Part shown: positions 20,666 to 32,289 of the stretch, piece after piece
Layout: every line of letters starts with the position of its first letter
How positions within the stretch are numbered: the stretch's first letter is position 1
From: Agaricus subrufescens
Lineage: Eukaryota; Basidiomycota; Agaricomycetes; Agaricales; Agaricaceae
Direction of reading: 5' to 3'
Assembly: GCA_029945375.1 (NCBI GenBank)
Contig: CM057062.1
Coordinates: 1,054,001 to 1,118,000, forward strand
DNA: 64,000 nt
Notes under the pieces: model-generated
The model's database searches: none
What the model was told of the DNA's origin: nothing
The model's input: the letters and a program-made list of their open reading frames with translations, nothing else
Program-made: the position numbers and the translations under genes

Positions 20666-22787
20666 CTGCCAACTTGAGGCAACTTGAGAAAATCAGTACT
20701 TGAGAGCACCTTGATGAGCTATTCAACTAGGTCAAGTAATTGTCCAAATGAGACTTCAAGTAAATTTGCTTGAAATTCTTCTTGAAAATACAGCCTGTTT
20801 CATGGTGTCATCAAGGTAAAGGCAAGTAGATTCAAGTTATTCACAAATAAACCCAAACAAACTCAAGTTGATGCCAATCAAATGCAAGTTAGATTCAAGT
20901 TAGATTTGAGTCAAATGCAAGTCAGCTTAAATCAAACACAAGTAGATAAAAGTAGATCTCAAATTAGCTGCAAATTGGCCTCAAGTAGACCCCAACTAAC
21001 CCCCAATTAGAAGCTCAAGTTGCATTGGATTACATTAGACTTAGACAAGAAACCCAGGGAAACAACTCTAGTCACAATGTAGACAAAAATAAGACATTTA
21101 GATAAGTAAGGCTGTCTATACATTTATCATGGAATACACTATCTATGGAGATATAGGAAAACATTGCAGGAGTCATGTATTCTGCCACTTTTCTGCTTAG
21201 AATCTTGTATCTATACAACTGAAGTATATATAGCGCATTTTTGTGTTTTTTATATATGTTTAGGGACACATCTCACCAAAAACATGTAGAAAAATTTATT
21301 TGACATCAGATTAGTGATACATTTAAATCATATAAATCTGTGCAGAGATGAGATGGAAACCATCCTCAGCTATAGTTTGGGGGACTTGTACTCAAAATTC
21401 TAATTCTAAAGGTCATATGACATACTTGTTCCTGTAGAGCCTGTTATGCTGGTTGTAAAATTCTGCAAAAATAATTATAAATTACAAAGAAATAAATTAA
21501 CATGAGTATGTCTATATGTTTTTGTCAAATAACATACCCCTTATGGAAATATTAAAAAGCACAACTGTAGTTTGATGTTTTATACTGCTTTTCTATATCA
21601 AATTTGATGATTTGAAGATGTATGTATATGTATAAAAGGCTGGGAAATGCAAAAACAAAAGTAGACTTTTTCTTCTATGACATCTGGAGGAAATTAAGCT
21701 CATTTTTGCGTTTTTTATATGTTATTCTTCTTGTATCTTGTCAGAAAGTCAATATTAAATTTTTATAAAATGAGATTTGGAATCATAGACATAGAAAACA
21801 TATATATACGTCATTAGATCATCAGATTATATGCAGAAATGGCCCAGAAACTACCCCCACCCACTGTTTGGGGGATGCTGGCCCGAAAATTGATGTCAAA
21901 AGGTCATGTGACATGTTGAACTTCTGTTTCGGGTGCAGCAATTGATTCTTTCTCTCAACCACCATCTACCCTGCCCTCTATATCCTCTCTCCTTCTCCCT
22001 ACCCCACAAACCTGTCTCAAAGTTGAGTACTCATTGTTTTATTCATCTAGTACCTTTATAGCTTATTTGTAGCTTATCTAGGGCGCTTTTTTTGCTTATT
22101 TAGGACGCTTTTTTAGGGGTATTTTTGGGAGATCTAATAAGGATAAGCTGGCCTATGTTGAGTCTTTATTTTCTCATGTTTCAAAGTGCATTTCTGAGCT
22201 TCAAGACTAGGTCTAGCTACCTTTCTTGTATATGCCTATAGCCTACTTTAAGGGAGATCCATGTGAGTATCTGCTATGTTATTATATATTGGTAGATCAT
22301 ACATAGTGTATGTAATGTATTTTATTTATATTATTGTGCTCACTTGGATGTTCTTGGAGCAACTTGAGATTTACATGATCCAATTTCAAAACATACTTGA
22401 AATAACTTGAGATACATTTGGAACTTTGAGATGTCTTTGAAAGATACTTGATACAACTTGTAATATACATCAAGTAGCTTGAGATAAGTTTGAGATATAC
22501 AACAAAGCATGGAATACACTTGGTGTTATACTTATGAGATCTTGAGATGCTCTAGAGACTAGACTTGAAGTAGTTTGAGTTTACTTGACACTACTGAGGA
22601 ATTATTTGCAGATGCTTGGAATACTCATTTTGAAATGGCTTGGGAGAGCTTGAAAGACAACTTGAAATTTTGGTCTCAAGTAGCTCTTCAAGATCAGACC
22701 CTGACTTGAGCATACTTGAGGAGAAAAACTACTTGAAGGCTACTTGAAGAATTTTCAAGTAAGTCTCAAGTAGCTTCAATTAGCAAA

Positions 22788-22804
22788 ACTTTTTGCTGAT
22801 GTAG
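22788..22804 (-). repeat. Right TIR of the nested 2.16-kb element
   Basis: 17 bp, exact inverted match to 20649-20665. Confidence 0.85.
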
Positions 22805-25800
22805 TCAGCTCACAGACAAAGGCTTTAATCCCAAGAACAAAATGCTCGGAAGAAAGAGCAGATCGAAGGTGAGTAGTATCCGGTCATCTTCTGCCATCCC
22901 CGCCAGGAGAACCCCCGTGCCCAGCGGCACACCTTCATTACTCACCGAGGACAACCTCCTCGCACACAGTACTACTAACAACGAGGGAACTGAACTCAGT
23001 CCTCATGGCCAATCTAGGCCCGCTTCCGCATACATCCCTAACCCACATAGGTCCCTGTCTGTATCCGAAATATCAGACGAGTCTCTTACCCCATCCGAAA
23101 TCGCTGAAGCCAGAGAAAGTGGAGGCGACCGATTGTCCAAAATGACAGACAACGAAATACAAGCAGAATTCAGGAACCTCGTACATGAGGAGGAATTCCA
23201 ACAGCTTACCGATGAGCAAATCAAATACACACTTGCTAACGCTTGTAGATCACGCGCCCCGTCCCCGTCACCTGCACGAGGACCCCTCACCCCCATCGTC
23301 GCCCCCACGACCCCTCCCACTAATAAGAACCTCATTCTAGATATTGACAAGACTCCGAGGTCACTGGCTGTTACCAGGACCTCCTTAGTGGCGATCCAGG
23401 CCTTACGAGACCAAGAAAACAATACTAATCCTCTTGAAATCAGTAGTGAGCAACAGGTGGAAGAATTCGAAACTTCCATCATGCTTAGCAAAGTAGGTGT
23501 GGACAATATCAATGTCCCGGCCATCCCCTGCCCCACCACTCCCACCCCCGCCCCACTCAAGAAAGCCTTTTCCATCGAGGAAATGGACCATATCAACGCA
23601 CTTTGGGCCGAGCTCATTGTTTATTATGACAGCTTCATCCCTGAATTTATTCCCAACGCTCACGTATTCGCCGAGCCAGCCTACAGGTTCATCAAGGGAT
23701 ACCCCACCACGAGGTGGGCAGACGTCAAAGTTGGCCTCAATACGGCTAAAGAACTCTATTCTTGCCCCCCCGACGCCTTACCTTACTGCCCAAAGCAAGG
23801 AGAAACAGTCCCTCCTTTCACACACATGGACACGTCAGAAGACCATACTCCAGCCCCCGCCAGACAGGAGTCCCCCACTCGCACTGAACTATCTTATGCG
23901 TCCCCCAAACCCGCGACCGCCAAAGAAACCGCCATCCCTATCCCAGTTGACCACACTGACTTCCTGCCCCTTAACGCTCCGGCACACGCTCCCCGCGTTC
24001 CGGCTGCCCCTTCGAATCCCGCTCCTTTCCCCCAAAATCACAGCCCCCGGTCCCACTCCCCATCAGAATAGGGCCGCCCAAACCTATCCCCAAACCCATT
24101 GCCACTAAATCCGCGTTCAGCAAACCGGCTGGCGACCTTAAGTCATCAATCAAGGACATGTCCCACCTAGGAACAAAAGGTAAATCTACCCTTTTACAGA
24201 AGATTGAAGATACGGCCAAAGCTGTGGAAGAAAGGGCCATAAAAGAACAGGCAAAGATCCACTCTGAGAAGCATGGTAAAACCGAAAAAGCTTCTCCCCC
24301 TCCGAAAAAGTCATCTTACGCTGACGCAGCCAAACCGGCCCCTATGCCTTACACCCCAGAAGCCCAGAAACTGCTAACCCAGATCCTAGCTTCTGATCTA
24401 GACAATGAGTCAAAGAAAACGGCTATTTCCGGCCTTGAACGCATCCCCGCACCCAAAATCAAGACCCCGCCCAAACCTGTTAACCCAAAAGCCTCCCCCA
24501 CTCCCAAACAGGTCGCTATATCCAAGGGACCTAGCCGCAAGGCGGCCATCTTTAACCTCGACTCTATCCTCCACGCCACTCACCTCACCGACATCGGACA
24601 GGTCACAGAACGCATGAACGGCACCCTGTCTGGGATCCAAAGCATAGTCTGGGTCGAAACCGGAAAGATCGTAGGAGAAACCTTCCACTTACACCTAAAC
24701 GTTGTCCCTAGGGATGGAGATTTCAAGGATATCTGCCTCGCCCTCCAGTGCGCCGTCCTAGGCGATCAAGAGCTCGCCAACGACCATATGGTACCATACA
24801 CTCCTCAGTCCACTGCTCACCTCATTCTCAAAGGATTTGACTACTACAATACCGCGTTCAGCAGATGCGATGAAGATGTCCTCACAGGACAACAGGTTCT
24901 CAAATTCATGGGACGCAACTCCCACCTCAACAGACTCATGTGTGTTCGCTCCCCGTGGATCATCAGATCTACAGGATCAAAAGACGCTGCTGTCATATTT
25001 GTTGACGTGTGGGACTCTCAAAACGGAGCGAACACCAAACACATTGTAAACAAACCGTACCACATGAACAGTAAACTCATCCACATCAAGTATGCCAGAC
25101 CAAGGGAATTCGTTCCTCAGTGCCAGAAATGCTGGTCATGGCGACACGGCACTTCGGCGTGCAGAATCAATCACTATAAATGCGCTCGGTGTGGCGATGG
25201 CCATAGCACTGACAATCATAACTTTTACTCCAAATGTTGTGCTGACAGACGTACAGACGCCCACATCCCAGAATGCCAACATCCGCCCAAATGCGTGAAC
25301 TGCGGAGGCAAGCACCTAGCCTTCGACATACAATGCGAATATAAACAGCATCAACACGACCGCCAGTGGCACTTCAGACACAACAAAGAAGACAGAGAAA
25401 GACGCATCACATCCCAAAAAGCTGCCATCAAAGGCTCTGATCCTAACAGAATTATCATCCCCCATGATTAATCATGACAATTCCACCGCCCCGGACAAGA
25501 GTCGAATCCTCACCCCCCCTTTATTTAATATCTGGTCTTATAATGCTAACAAGAGCTGGGAGAACACCACTCTCACTCTAGAACGATGCGCTTCCTTCAT
25601 CGACATCATTCTATTTCAGGAACCAGGCTGGAAACGGGTCCGTTCACAACCCTCTACCACCAACAGAGAAGGAGACGACGCCTACGGGCCTCCTATTCAC
25701 CCCTCATGGATACCCATCCTTCCCGCCTTCAATAACACTGATGCTTAGCATTCCACCCTAGGGCCCTTACTTACGTCAACAGAAGACTCGCTTCACTCAA

Positions 25801-27392
25801 TCCCCAATACCGATCGGACGTGTGTAAACACCCAGACGTGTCCATACTCACCATTAAACACCCAGGTCGTCTTCAAGAAACCACTAACATCACCAACATC
25901 TACGTTGACAGTCGCACTCACGTGGCTCTCACCTTTCTTGAAACTAACATCAACTCCCTCCCCTCCATAGATCTATGCGCTGGAGACTTCAACATCCAGG
26001 ACGAAGAATGGGACCCCGGGGCGAGAGCTCACCACAGACCCAACGCTTACAGTTCCAGGCTCATTGATGCCCTAAGCTCTATAGGCATCCTCAGAGCCAA
26101 CTTCGACAATCCCCGCATCCCCACACACATCCCTCATCAACGCGAAGGGGTTCGCCCCTCCATCATCGACTTATGCTTCGCCACCCCTACCTTTATGGAG
26201 GATCCCAGATTCCGAGCCAGCATCCAGAATGATGACGTCAGCAGGTTTGGATCTGATCACAATCCTATCCACATCAAGATTCCGAACAAGGGACAAGACA
26301 ACACTGTCGGTAAGATGTTTCTCGATCGATTTTCTAAGGAAGAAGACGCCTTTGTAAACGAGATCATTGCCAAAACTAACTCCCTTAGAATCTCACATGG
26401 CCTTCCGACGACATCGGAGCAACTCAAGACATTCACTTCAAACATAGGTAAAATCTTCTCTGATGCTTGGAACACTCATGCCGTCATGGCTAAGCCATCC
26501 CGCCATTCCAAGAAATGGTGGGATAAGGAATGTAGGAATGCGTTCAACGACATGAAACATAACTGGCTACCTGGCTCTAAATGCGACCCGGCCAAATACT
26601 CGGCTCTCAGAAAATTGGCAAGAGAGAAAAGAAACTCCCACTTCAGCAAAGCGATCAAGTATACAGCTGCTGACAAGAAAAGACCATGGGACCTTATCAA
26701 ATGGACAAGAGAAAGGAAACTTCCCGCTATGGAAGCTATCCTAGATTCTAATGGTAAACCATGTAACGATGACACTTCCCTTTTCAATGCTATCCATCAA
26801 ACGTTTAACTCTGCTAATGACCGCAAAGTCACCTTCGACAGCGTCACACAGAACCTCACCCCCCTACCCCCTCGAACATGGAACCTCTTCTCCCCTCTCG
26901 AAATCACTGACGTGTTACACAGCTGCTCCAAAAACTCTGCCCCTGGCCCAGATCATATCTCGTGGCACATCCTCAAAAGACTTGTCAGGACGTCACCAGA
27001 ATTCACAGCCACTCTAGTATCTCTATGCAACGCGTGCTTCAAAACGGGTTCATGGCCATCACACTTCAAAGAATCTAACTCCATCATCATTCCCAAACCC
27101 AACAAACCAACATACGACAAGATCAAATCCTTCCGCCCGATTGTCCTACTCAACACCACAGGAAAGCTATTCGAGAAAGTCATCGCCACCCGGCTACAGT
27201 TTGACGGCATCACGCACAATATTATCCACCCCTGCCAAACCGGAGGCATTCTCCAGTGATCCACAGAAGATGCCGCAGTAGCTATAACTCACCTTGTTAG
27301 AAATGCCTGGAGCTGCAAACAAGTCGTGTCGGTCCTTGCATTCGATATTGCTCAATTTTTCCCCTCTCTGAACCATTCTATCCTATGTGACA

Positions 27393-28998
27393 TACAGTGG
27401 GCAACAAAACCTTTCCAATGTTTTGTACATTTGTAAAGAACATGCTATAGCAGTCCAAATAAATTGTGTAAAATCATGAAAATATACAGGAAGGTACATC
27501 AGCATCTTGTTTATACGTATGTACAATCCTGTGGCTGTGCTTTGAATTTAAGCTCAGTTTCAACAGGGTTTAAGATTGAGGACCATTGGAAAGGTTTTGT
27601 TGCTGCTGATTTCAAAGACAGAAAAGGCTCATTGCTGGAGCTTGCAATGATGTCTTGCAATGATGTTTGTCAGCTAAAAATGTTACATAATGATATTCTC
27701 ATGTTGCTTTCACTATCCTGTGACATGTCACACCTGCTATGTCACACCAAACCCCCTGTAATTTGGAAAATAGTCTAAGTCTCCTATTGCTTGAAACTTT
27801 GAAGCCTTCTCATCTTGTACCTAGGTTAAAGTTGCTTACTTGTGTGCAAATGGGCTATTTATTATTCAAAAGTATGTGCATGACATCTTGGGGCTATTCT
27901 CTTGATCATTTCCAGTGTATTTGTACCATTTTTCACTAGAAAACACAATTTCTTCTTTTTTTATGTCAAATTTTGAAAGCTGCTTGGATGTTAGTATCTC
28001 AAATTCACTTTCAAAACATGAGCATTTACTCTATCTATAATATCCACAGCAATTTCAATTCAGTTACTGAGTGTACAGTTGCAGATAACTGTATTACCTC
28101 TTGTAAATTACTTTATCTCTATATGCCATTTTGATTTAGCCTTTTTCTTCTTATTCTTACTATTGAACTATATTGACTTTGTTACAAGGTACTTATTCTA
28201 GTATATTGGGCCTAGGACATGATTATTTAGTCCATCAAAACTTGTTTTTCATAAGTCCACATGTGTACCCCTGATTCTATCATGTTATGCTAACATTGCA
28301 AGCTATTTCCAGGTAAATTAAAACATTTGACTACACTTTAGGGGTAACAGAATTAAAGATTAGAACACTAGAGACTCCTATAGTAAATTTTAGAATGAGA
28401 ACCACCTAGGAATCCAGAGATTTGTGACCAAAAAGTAGATAATATAATATTTTAATAAGACTATACATTGAAAAACATCTACAAAAACAGCTGAAACTGG
28501 TCTAATCACATCATATGAGTGTGATTATGTTCCAAGCTAACTTTTTCTGAGACCAGATACAAAATTATCACTAAAAACATTTGACTAAATAACAATTTCT
28601 TATATAATAATCAAGTAAATGTTTTTTAAATATTGGAAGTGGTTTGGTGTGGTTTGGTGTGACATAACAGGTGTGACATGTCACAGGATAGTGAAAGCAA
28701 CATAAGAATATTATTATGTAACACTTTCAACTGACAAACATCATTGCAAGCTCCAGCAATTAGCCTTTTCTGTCTTTGAAATGAGCAGCAACAAAACCTT
28801 TCCAATGGTCCTCAATCTTAAACCCTCTTGAAACTGAACTTAAATCCAAAGCACAGCCACAGGATTGTACATACATGTAAACAAGATGCTGATGTACCTT
28901 CCTGTATATTTTCATGATTTTACACAATTTATTTGGACTGCTATAGCATGTTCTTTACAAATATACAAAACATTGGAAAGGTTTTGTTGCCCACTGTA
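27393..28998. repeat. TA target-site duplication flanking the nested Tc1/mariner-type element
   Basis: TA at 27393-27394 and TA at 28997-28998 flank the inverted repeats that start with CAGTGGGCAAC. Joining the flanks with one TA makes GACATACTAACG, which reads in frame as D-I-L-T and restores reverse transcriptase. Confidence 0.85.
27395..28996. mobile_element. Non-autonomous Tc1/mariner-type element with long inverted arms
   Basis: The 1602-bp element begins CAGTGGGCAACAAAACC and ends with its reverse complement. The two arms remain similar for about 350 bp (left 27395 to about 27762, right about 28648 to 28996), with scattered substitutions and a 14-bp duplication in the left arm. Within each arm the terminal 20 bp recur inverted about 190 bp inside (left arm 27584-27603). 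No transposase open frame exists; the longest frames are inside the arms and lack the DDE-type signature. CAGT ends and a TA duplication are typical of Tc1/mariner (pogo/Fot-like) elements; the clade is inferred. Confidence 0.8.
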
Positions 28999-31800
28999 CT
29001 AACGCATTTCGGATATCCTCCCCAGGTCACTTCCTTCTTTCGTAACTATCTAGTTAACCGTTTCACATCCTATAACATTAACAACAAAAAATCCCCAAAA
29101 TATGCTTGTGATGTAGGAGTCGGACAAGGAAGCGCTTTATCGCCTATCCTATCCGCACTCTATATTTCTCCAATCTTTCATTTATTAGATTCATGGATCG
29201 AGAATGATGAGTCCTGTATTAAACCCATTTCCTCTTTTCTATCTTATGTCGATGACGGACTTCTCGTAGCTACAGATTCGGACTACCATAGCACCCATGA
29301 ATCCCTCGTCCATGCATACACTTACATCACCTCTTTATTCACAGAATTCGGTTTGGTTATGGAACACTCCAAAACCGAGCTTTTCAATTTCGCCAAAAAA
29401 CCCGGAGATCCCAACCCCTCCATAGATCTCGGAGTTGAACCATTCACAGGTGACCATCCCCTCACCCCCAAAGACGTCTGGAGATATCTAGGCGTCTTCT
29501 TCGACCGCTCTCTCACCTTTAAACACCACGTCAAAAGATACGCCACGCGGTCGTTCTCTGCCGCAAAATGCCTCCAAACGCCTCCTATATACGTCGTGCG
29601 TTATCCCCATTGCCACGTACGGACTTAGCTGTTGGTATTGCCCTGGTACCCGCGGGTTTGTCACTAATACCAAAATTTTTAACACTATGCACCGGTCCGC
29701 ATCACTATGGATTACCGGGGCTTTTCGCACCACCCCCGCAGGCGGAGCACTTGCTATGGCCGGACTCACGCCCATGCACATAGTCCTCAAAAAATTACAT
29801 GACAAATCCAAGGCCAGAATCACCACGCTTCATCACGGTCACCCCATCCTCGCCCTCACCTACAAGTGCATCGCTCAAGGGACAAAACTGCACCCGGAGA
29901 GCCTAGAAATGATGTCTAAAACGAGAAGGAAAACCACTAAGTCCCCACTAGACGTCAGCAGCCTCGACCTTATAGCTGAAACATTCCACCCCACACACCC
30001 CAAAGCCACACCAGGCCAGCGTTTCATGGATGTCCATTACGACAAACTCACCCTCGTCATCCCCCCTTCATCCCTGAAAGCCCCAAAGGATGAAATCGAT
30101 GCTCATCACGAGCTCGTGTCCAAAATTATATCCACCCCCGCCCATCACTCCATATGCGCTGTCATGGCTGGCAAGAAACAAAAAGAAGACGCGTTCGATC
30201 CCTCCGATCCTGCCATACCCAATCACGTCCACTCAGCCTATTCCATCACCCATAAAGGCTCCCTCATATACTCTAACACCCTACCTGCAGGAAGAAGGAC
30301 GTCCATCGCAAACACGCACATGTGGTCCGCCATCATGGCTATCACAAAAATTACACAACACATTCGCAGTCATCCCCATCACACCATACGACACATCCAA
30401 CTCCTTTCACCATGCGTCCCTGTCCTACGGGGACATATCTTTAACAGCGTGTCCCACAAAGGACGCTCCATTAACATTGCTCTTGCCGGAGCACTAAGTG
30501 ACCTGATAGAAGCCACCCCCCATATTCACATCACTATCACAGGGTTCCACACCACTAGCATGCCAAGGTGCAAACACAAGACATTTGAACGCAAATGCGC
30601 GCCATGTATAGCCAAACGCACCGCCACTAGCACAAGACATGCTTCTTTCGACCGCAAAACGGTCTTCCCCCCCTCCCAAACCCTACAAAAACGCCACCTC
30701 GCCATCGAAAAGGAAGCTTCCACTCAATGGATACAAGATTTCTACAACCCTAAATCAGGGTTCTTCAAAGGGAAGAGATTCCTGCCCATGACGGATGGAG
30801 AGTCGGAAGAACCCCTCGCCCCCACCACACACGGAAATGGCCCTTGGATGGGAACCTATTTCTTTACCTCCGCCGCCAAATCCACCCAACTTTACGCAAG
30901 GTTTTGTCATGCCACAACTAATCACGCCCCCATCGGCAGTTACCGAGAACGGTTCTTCGCCAACACCGATCCCCCCCCATCCACCACATGCCCGGGTCAC
31001 TGTCACATCCCCGAGACTAGGCGCCACATACTCAACGAATGCTCCTGGTACGCCAGACGCATCGACCACGACTACACCCGCATCGAGGACGTCATACTGT
31101 TCCTCATCAACAATCCCAAGGCCTTCTCTTTCCAAGGCCCCTCATGCCCCAGGAAAGAGGAGGACAAGTGGAACGTCCACGTTGAACACATGCACCGCCT
31201 CAAAAACCACTGGCGCAGTCTAGTAGGCCTAGAACCCTCCCCTCATTCCGACCCTATCTTTATACGCGAGAAGCCGGGCCCTACTTTCGCCCAACTCTTC
31301 ATCCCCGTCACCATTGTACACTCCAACGAACTTATAGAAATCTGCCCCGTTCCATTGGCAGATTATCATCACTACCAAGAAGCTAGGGGCGGCAACCCTG
31401 AGGCTTAGGCTTTACCAAGTTGCGAATAGGGCGGTTGAGCAAAGTCCCTATTGGCTTGGCGGTCTTCGGGCCGTGCCAAACTTATTCAGGTCCTGTAACG
31501 GTAATCGGTTCCTAACCGTCCTGGATCCCCCTGAGCATGCTCAGACCCTGTTTCGGTTCCCGGTTTGATATCTCGGCTTCCCTTCTCTTCCTTCTTTCTG
31601 TTCATGCGTCTCATGATACGGTCCTGTATTTATATGCTAAGTCCCTTTTCCAGACTCTCATCGTACTCATTTTCTAGCCTCAGCTTCTCTCATGTCGCTT
31701 GGGGCACTTGTCTTATCCCATAGATTCGTGCGCTCCGGGGTTTTGTTTTCATTTATTTTTCTCACTTTTGTTGTTCGGCGTTTTGTTTTTACCACCTTTT

Positions 31801-31819
31801 TCCTGGCCTCCGGCCAGGA
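31801..31819 (+). promoter_or_regulatory. Hairpin in the LINE 3' UTR
   Basis: TCCTGGCC and GGCCAGGA pair perfectly (8 bp) around a 3-nt loop, about 40 nt before the poly-A tract. A second short GCGC-GCGC pairing follows. Many LINEs are recognised by their own reverse transcriptase through a 3'-end stem-loop; that role is inferred here. Confidence 0.45.
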
Positions 31820-31884
31820 GCGCTACGCGAACGGTCAGCGCTTAATAAAATGTGATTTAAAAAAAACAAAAAAAAAAAAAAAAA

Positions 31885-31898
31885 ACTCGCCTGAAATC
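31885..31898 (+). repeat. Target-site duplication, right copy, of the LINE
   Basis: Exact repeat of 20402-20415, directly after the A-rich tail. Confidence 0.85.
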
Positions 31899-32289
31899 TG
31901 TGCAGTCAGATCAACCGATCTCTTCAGGCTTTCTCACATGAATTCGCTTGTAAGAGACAAAAGTGTTTATCTACCATGAGTTACATATGTATATCCAGTC
32001 GGACGTTATCGGATACTCTTTCCGCTGCCCTTTCACCTTGTTTGTACCTGCTGTGATCACGAGCACTTCCAGGGACGGTCCATCACAGCAACCAGGTCTT
32101 GCAACATATTCGAAAATGTTTTCAGGGATGATGAACTATTCGCTCTTTCCCTCACCTGTCCTACGAGGTTGTTCGTAAACTCTCAGAATCAACCTAGCCG
32201 AGGCTAAGCAAGCTCCATCCACAGTGAGTCAGCCTTAAGCATAATTTCTCAGGTAATCTAAAGCTGACTCTGACGGCAGGGGGTAAAAC
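31899..32289. other. Intergenic, upstream of a pseudogene
   Basis: Host sequence right of the LINE. It probably includes the former promoter of the pseudogene at 32290; no motif is clear. Confidence 0.4.

Larger units (their letters stand above)
20649..22804. mobile_element. Non-autonomous DNA transposon with 17-bp TIRs, nested in LINE ORF1
   Basis: CTACATCAGCAAAAAGT at 20649-20665 is inverted exactly at 22788-22804. The 2156-bp interior is AT-rich and has no long open frame, so no transposase is visible. Both subterminal parts (about 400-500 bp each) are filled with dozens of CAAGT/ACTTG-type words (for example CAAGTAG, ACTTGAG), which may be transposase-binding sites. The flanks (AGCCCAAG on the left, TCAGCTCA on the right) show no direct repeat, so the superfamily cannot be assigned. 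ORF1 reads up to the left TIR and resumes after the right TIR, showing that this element came after the LINE. Confidence 0.75.
20516..25471 (+). pseudogene. LINE ORF1 (gag-like, CCHC zinc knuckles), interrupted
   Basis: RNA-binding capsid-like protein of the retrotransposon. The frame starts at ATG 20516 (MSKSCVPDPQ) and runs into the nested element at 20649. It resumes after 22804 with the frame that contains MLGRKSRSKV. A single-base frameshift near 24040-24075 moves the reading into the frame ending at 25471. The C-terminal half has two zinc-knuckle-like motifs: CQKCWSWRHGTSAC and CVNCGGKHLAFDIQC. The N-terminal half is Pro/Ser/Thr-rich. The stop of ORF1 overlaps the ATG of ORF2 (ATGATTAA, 25464-25471), which suggests coupled or re-initiated translation in the intact ancestor. 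The junction around the nested element is not cleanly in frame. Confidence 0.8.
25464..31408 (+). pseudogene. LINE ORF2 (endonuclease, reverse transcriptase), broken
   Basis: Polyprotein for target nicking and reverse transcription. The endonuclease part starts FNIWSYNANKSWENT and IDIILFQEPGW. After a one-base frameshift near 25735-25745 it continues with AGDFNIQDEEWDP and FGSDHNPI. The reverse transcriptase begins APGPDHISWHIL and SFRPIVLLNTTGKLFEKVI. A TGA at 27257-27259 interrupts GGILQ*STEDA. Motif A is AFDIAQFFPSLNH. The nested Tc1-like element then splits the gene at 27395. Beyond it come GVGQGSALSPILSALY and the catalytic LSYVDDGLLVA. Near 29580 a small out-of-frame deletion shifts the reading to the frame ending at 31408. 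That segment has no clear RNase H block but ends with a zinc-like CPGHCHIPETRRHILNEC. Confidence 0.88.
20416..31884 (+). mobile_element. Full-length but degenerate APE-type LINE carrying two nested DNA transposons
   Basis: Non-LTR retrotransposon with a short 5' UTR (20416-20515), an ORF1 with CCHC zinc knuckles, an ORF2 with apurinic-type endonuclease and reverse transcriptase, a 3' UTR and poly-A (about 31859-31884). A perfect 14-bp target duplication flanks it. Removing the nested elements (20649-22804 and 27395-28996) leaves about 7.7 kb. The order gag-like zinc knuckle, endonuclease, reverse transcriptase, C-terminal Cys/His motif fits Tad/I-like LINEs of fungi, but the clade cannot be fixed by eye. 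The coding frames have at least two frameshifts, one nonsense codon and one internal deletion besides the insertions, so the copy is non-autonomous now. It lies between an intact membrane-protein gene and two of its pseudogenes. Confidence 0.9.

Noticed and set aside
20649..22804. Helitron interpretation of the nested element
   Set aside because: It has true 17-bp inverted termini and no TC...CTRR ends or 3' hairpin.
23003..24240. Several antisense and alternate-frame ORFs over LINE ORF1
   Set aside because: They lie opposite the gag-like frame with zinc knuckles; GC-rich, proline-coding sequence opens other frames by chance.
29687..31408. Confident RNase H domain in the LINE C-terminus
   Set aside because: No clear D-E-D pattern was found; only the zinc-like CPGHCH---H---C motif is visible.
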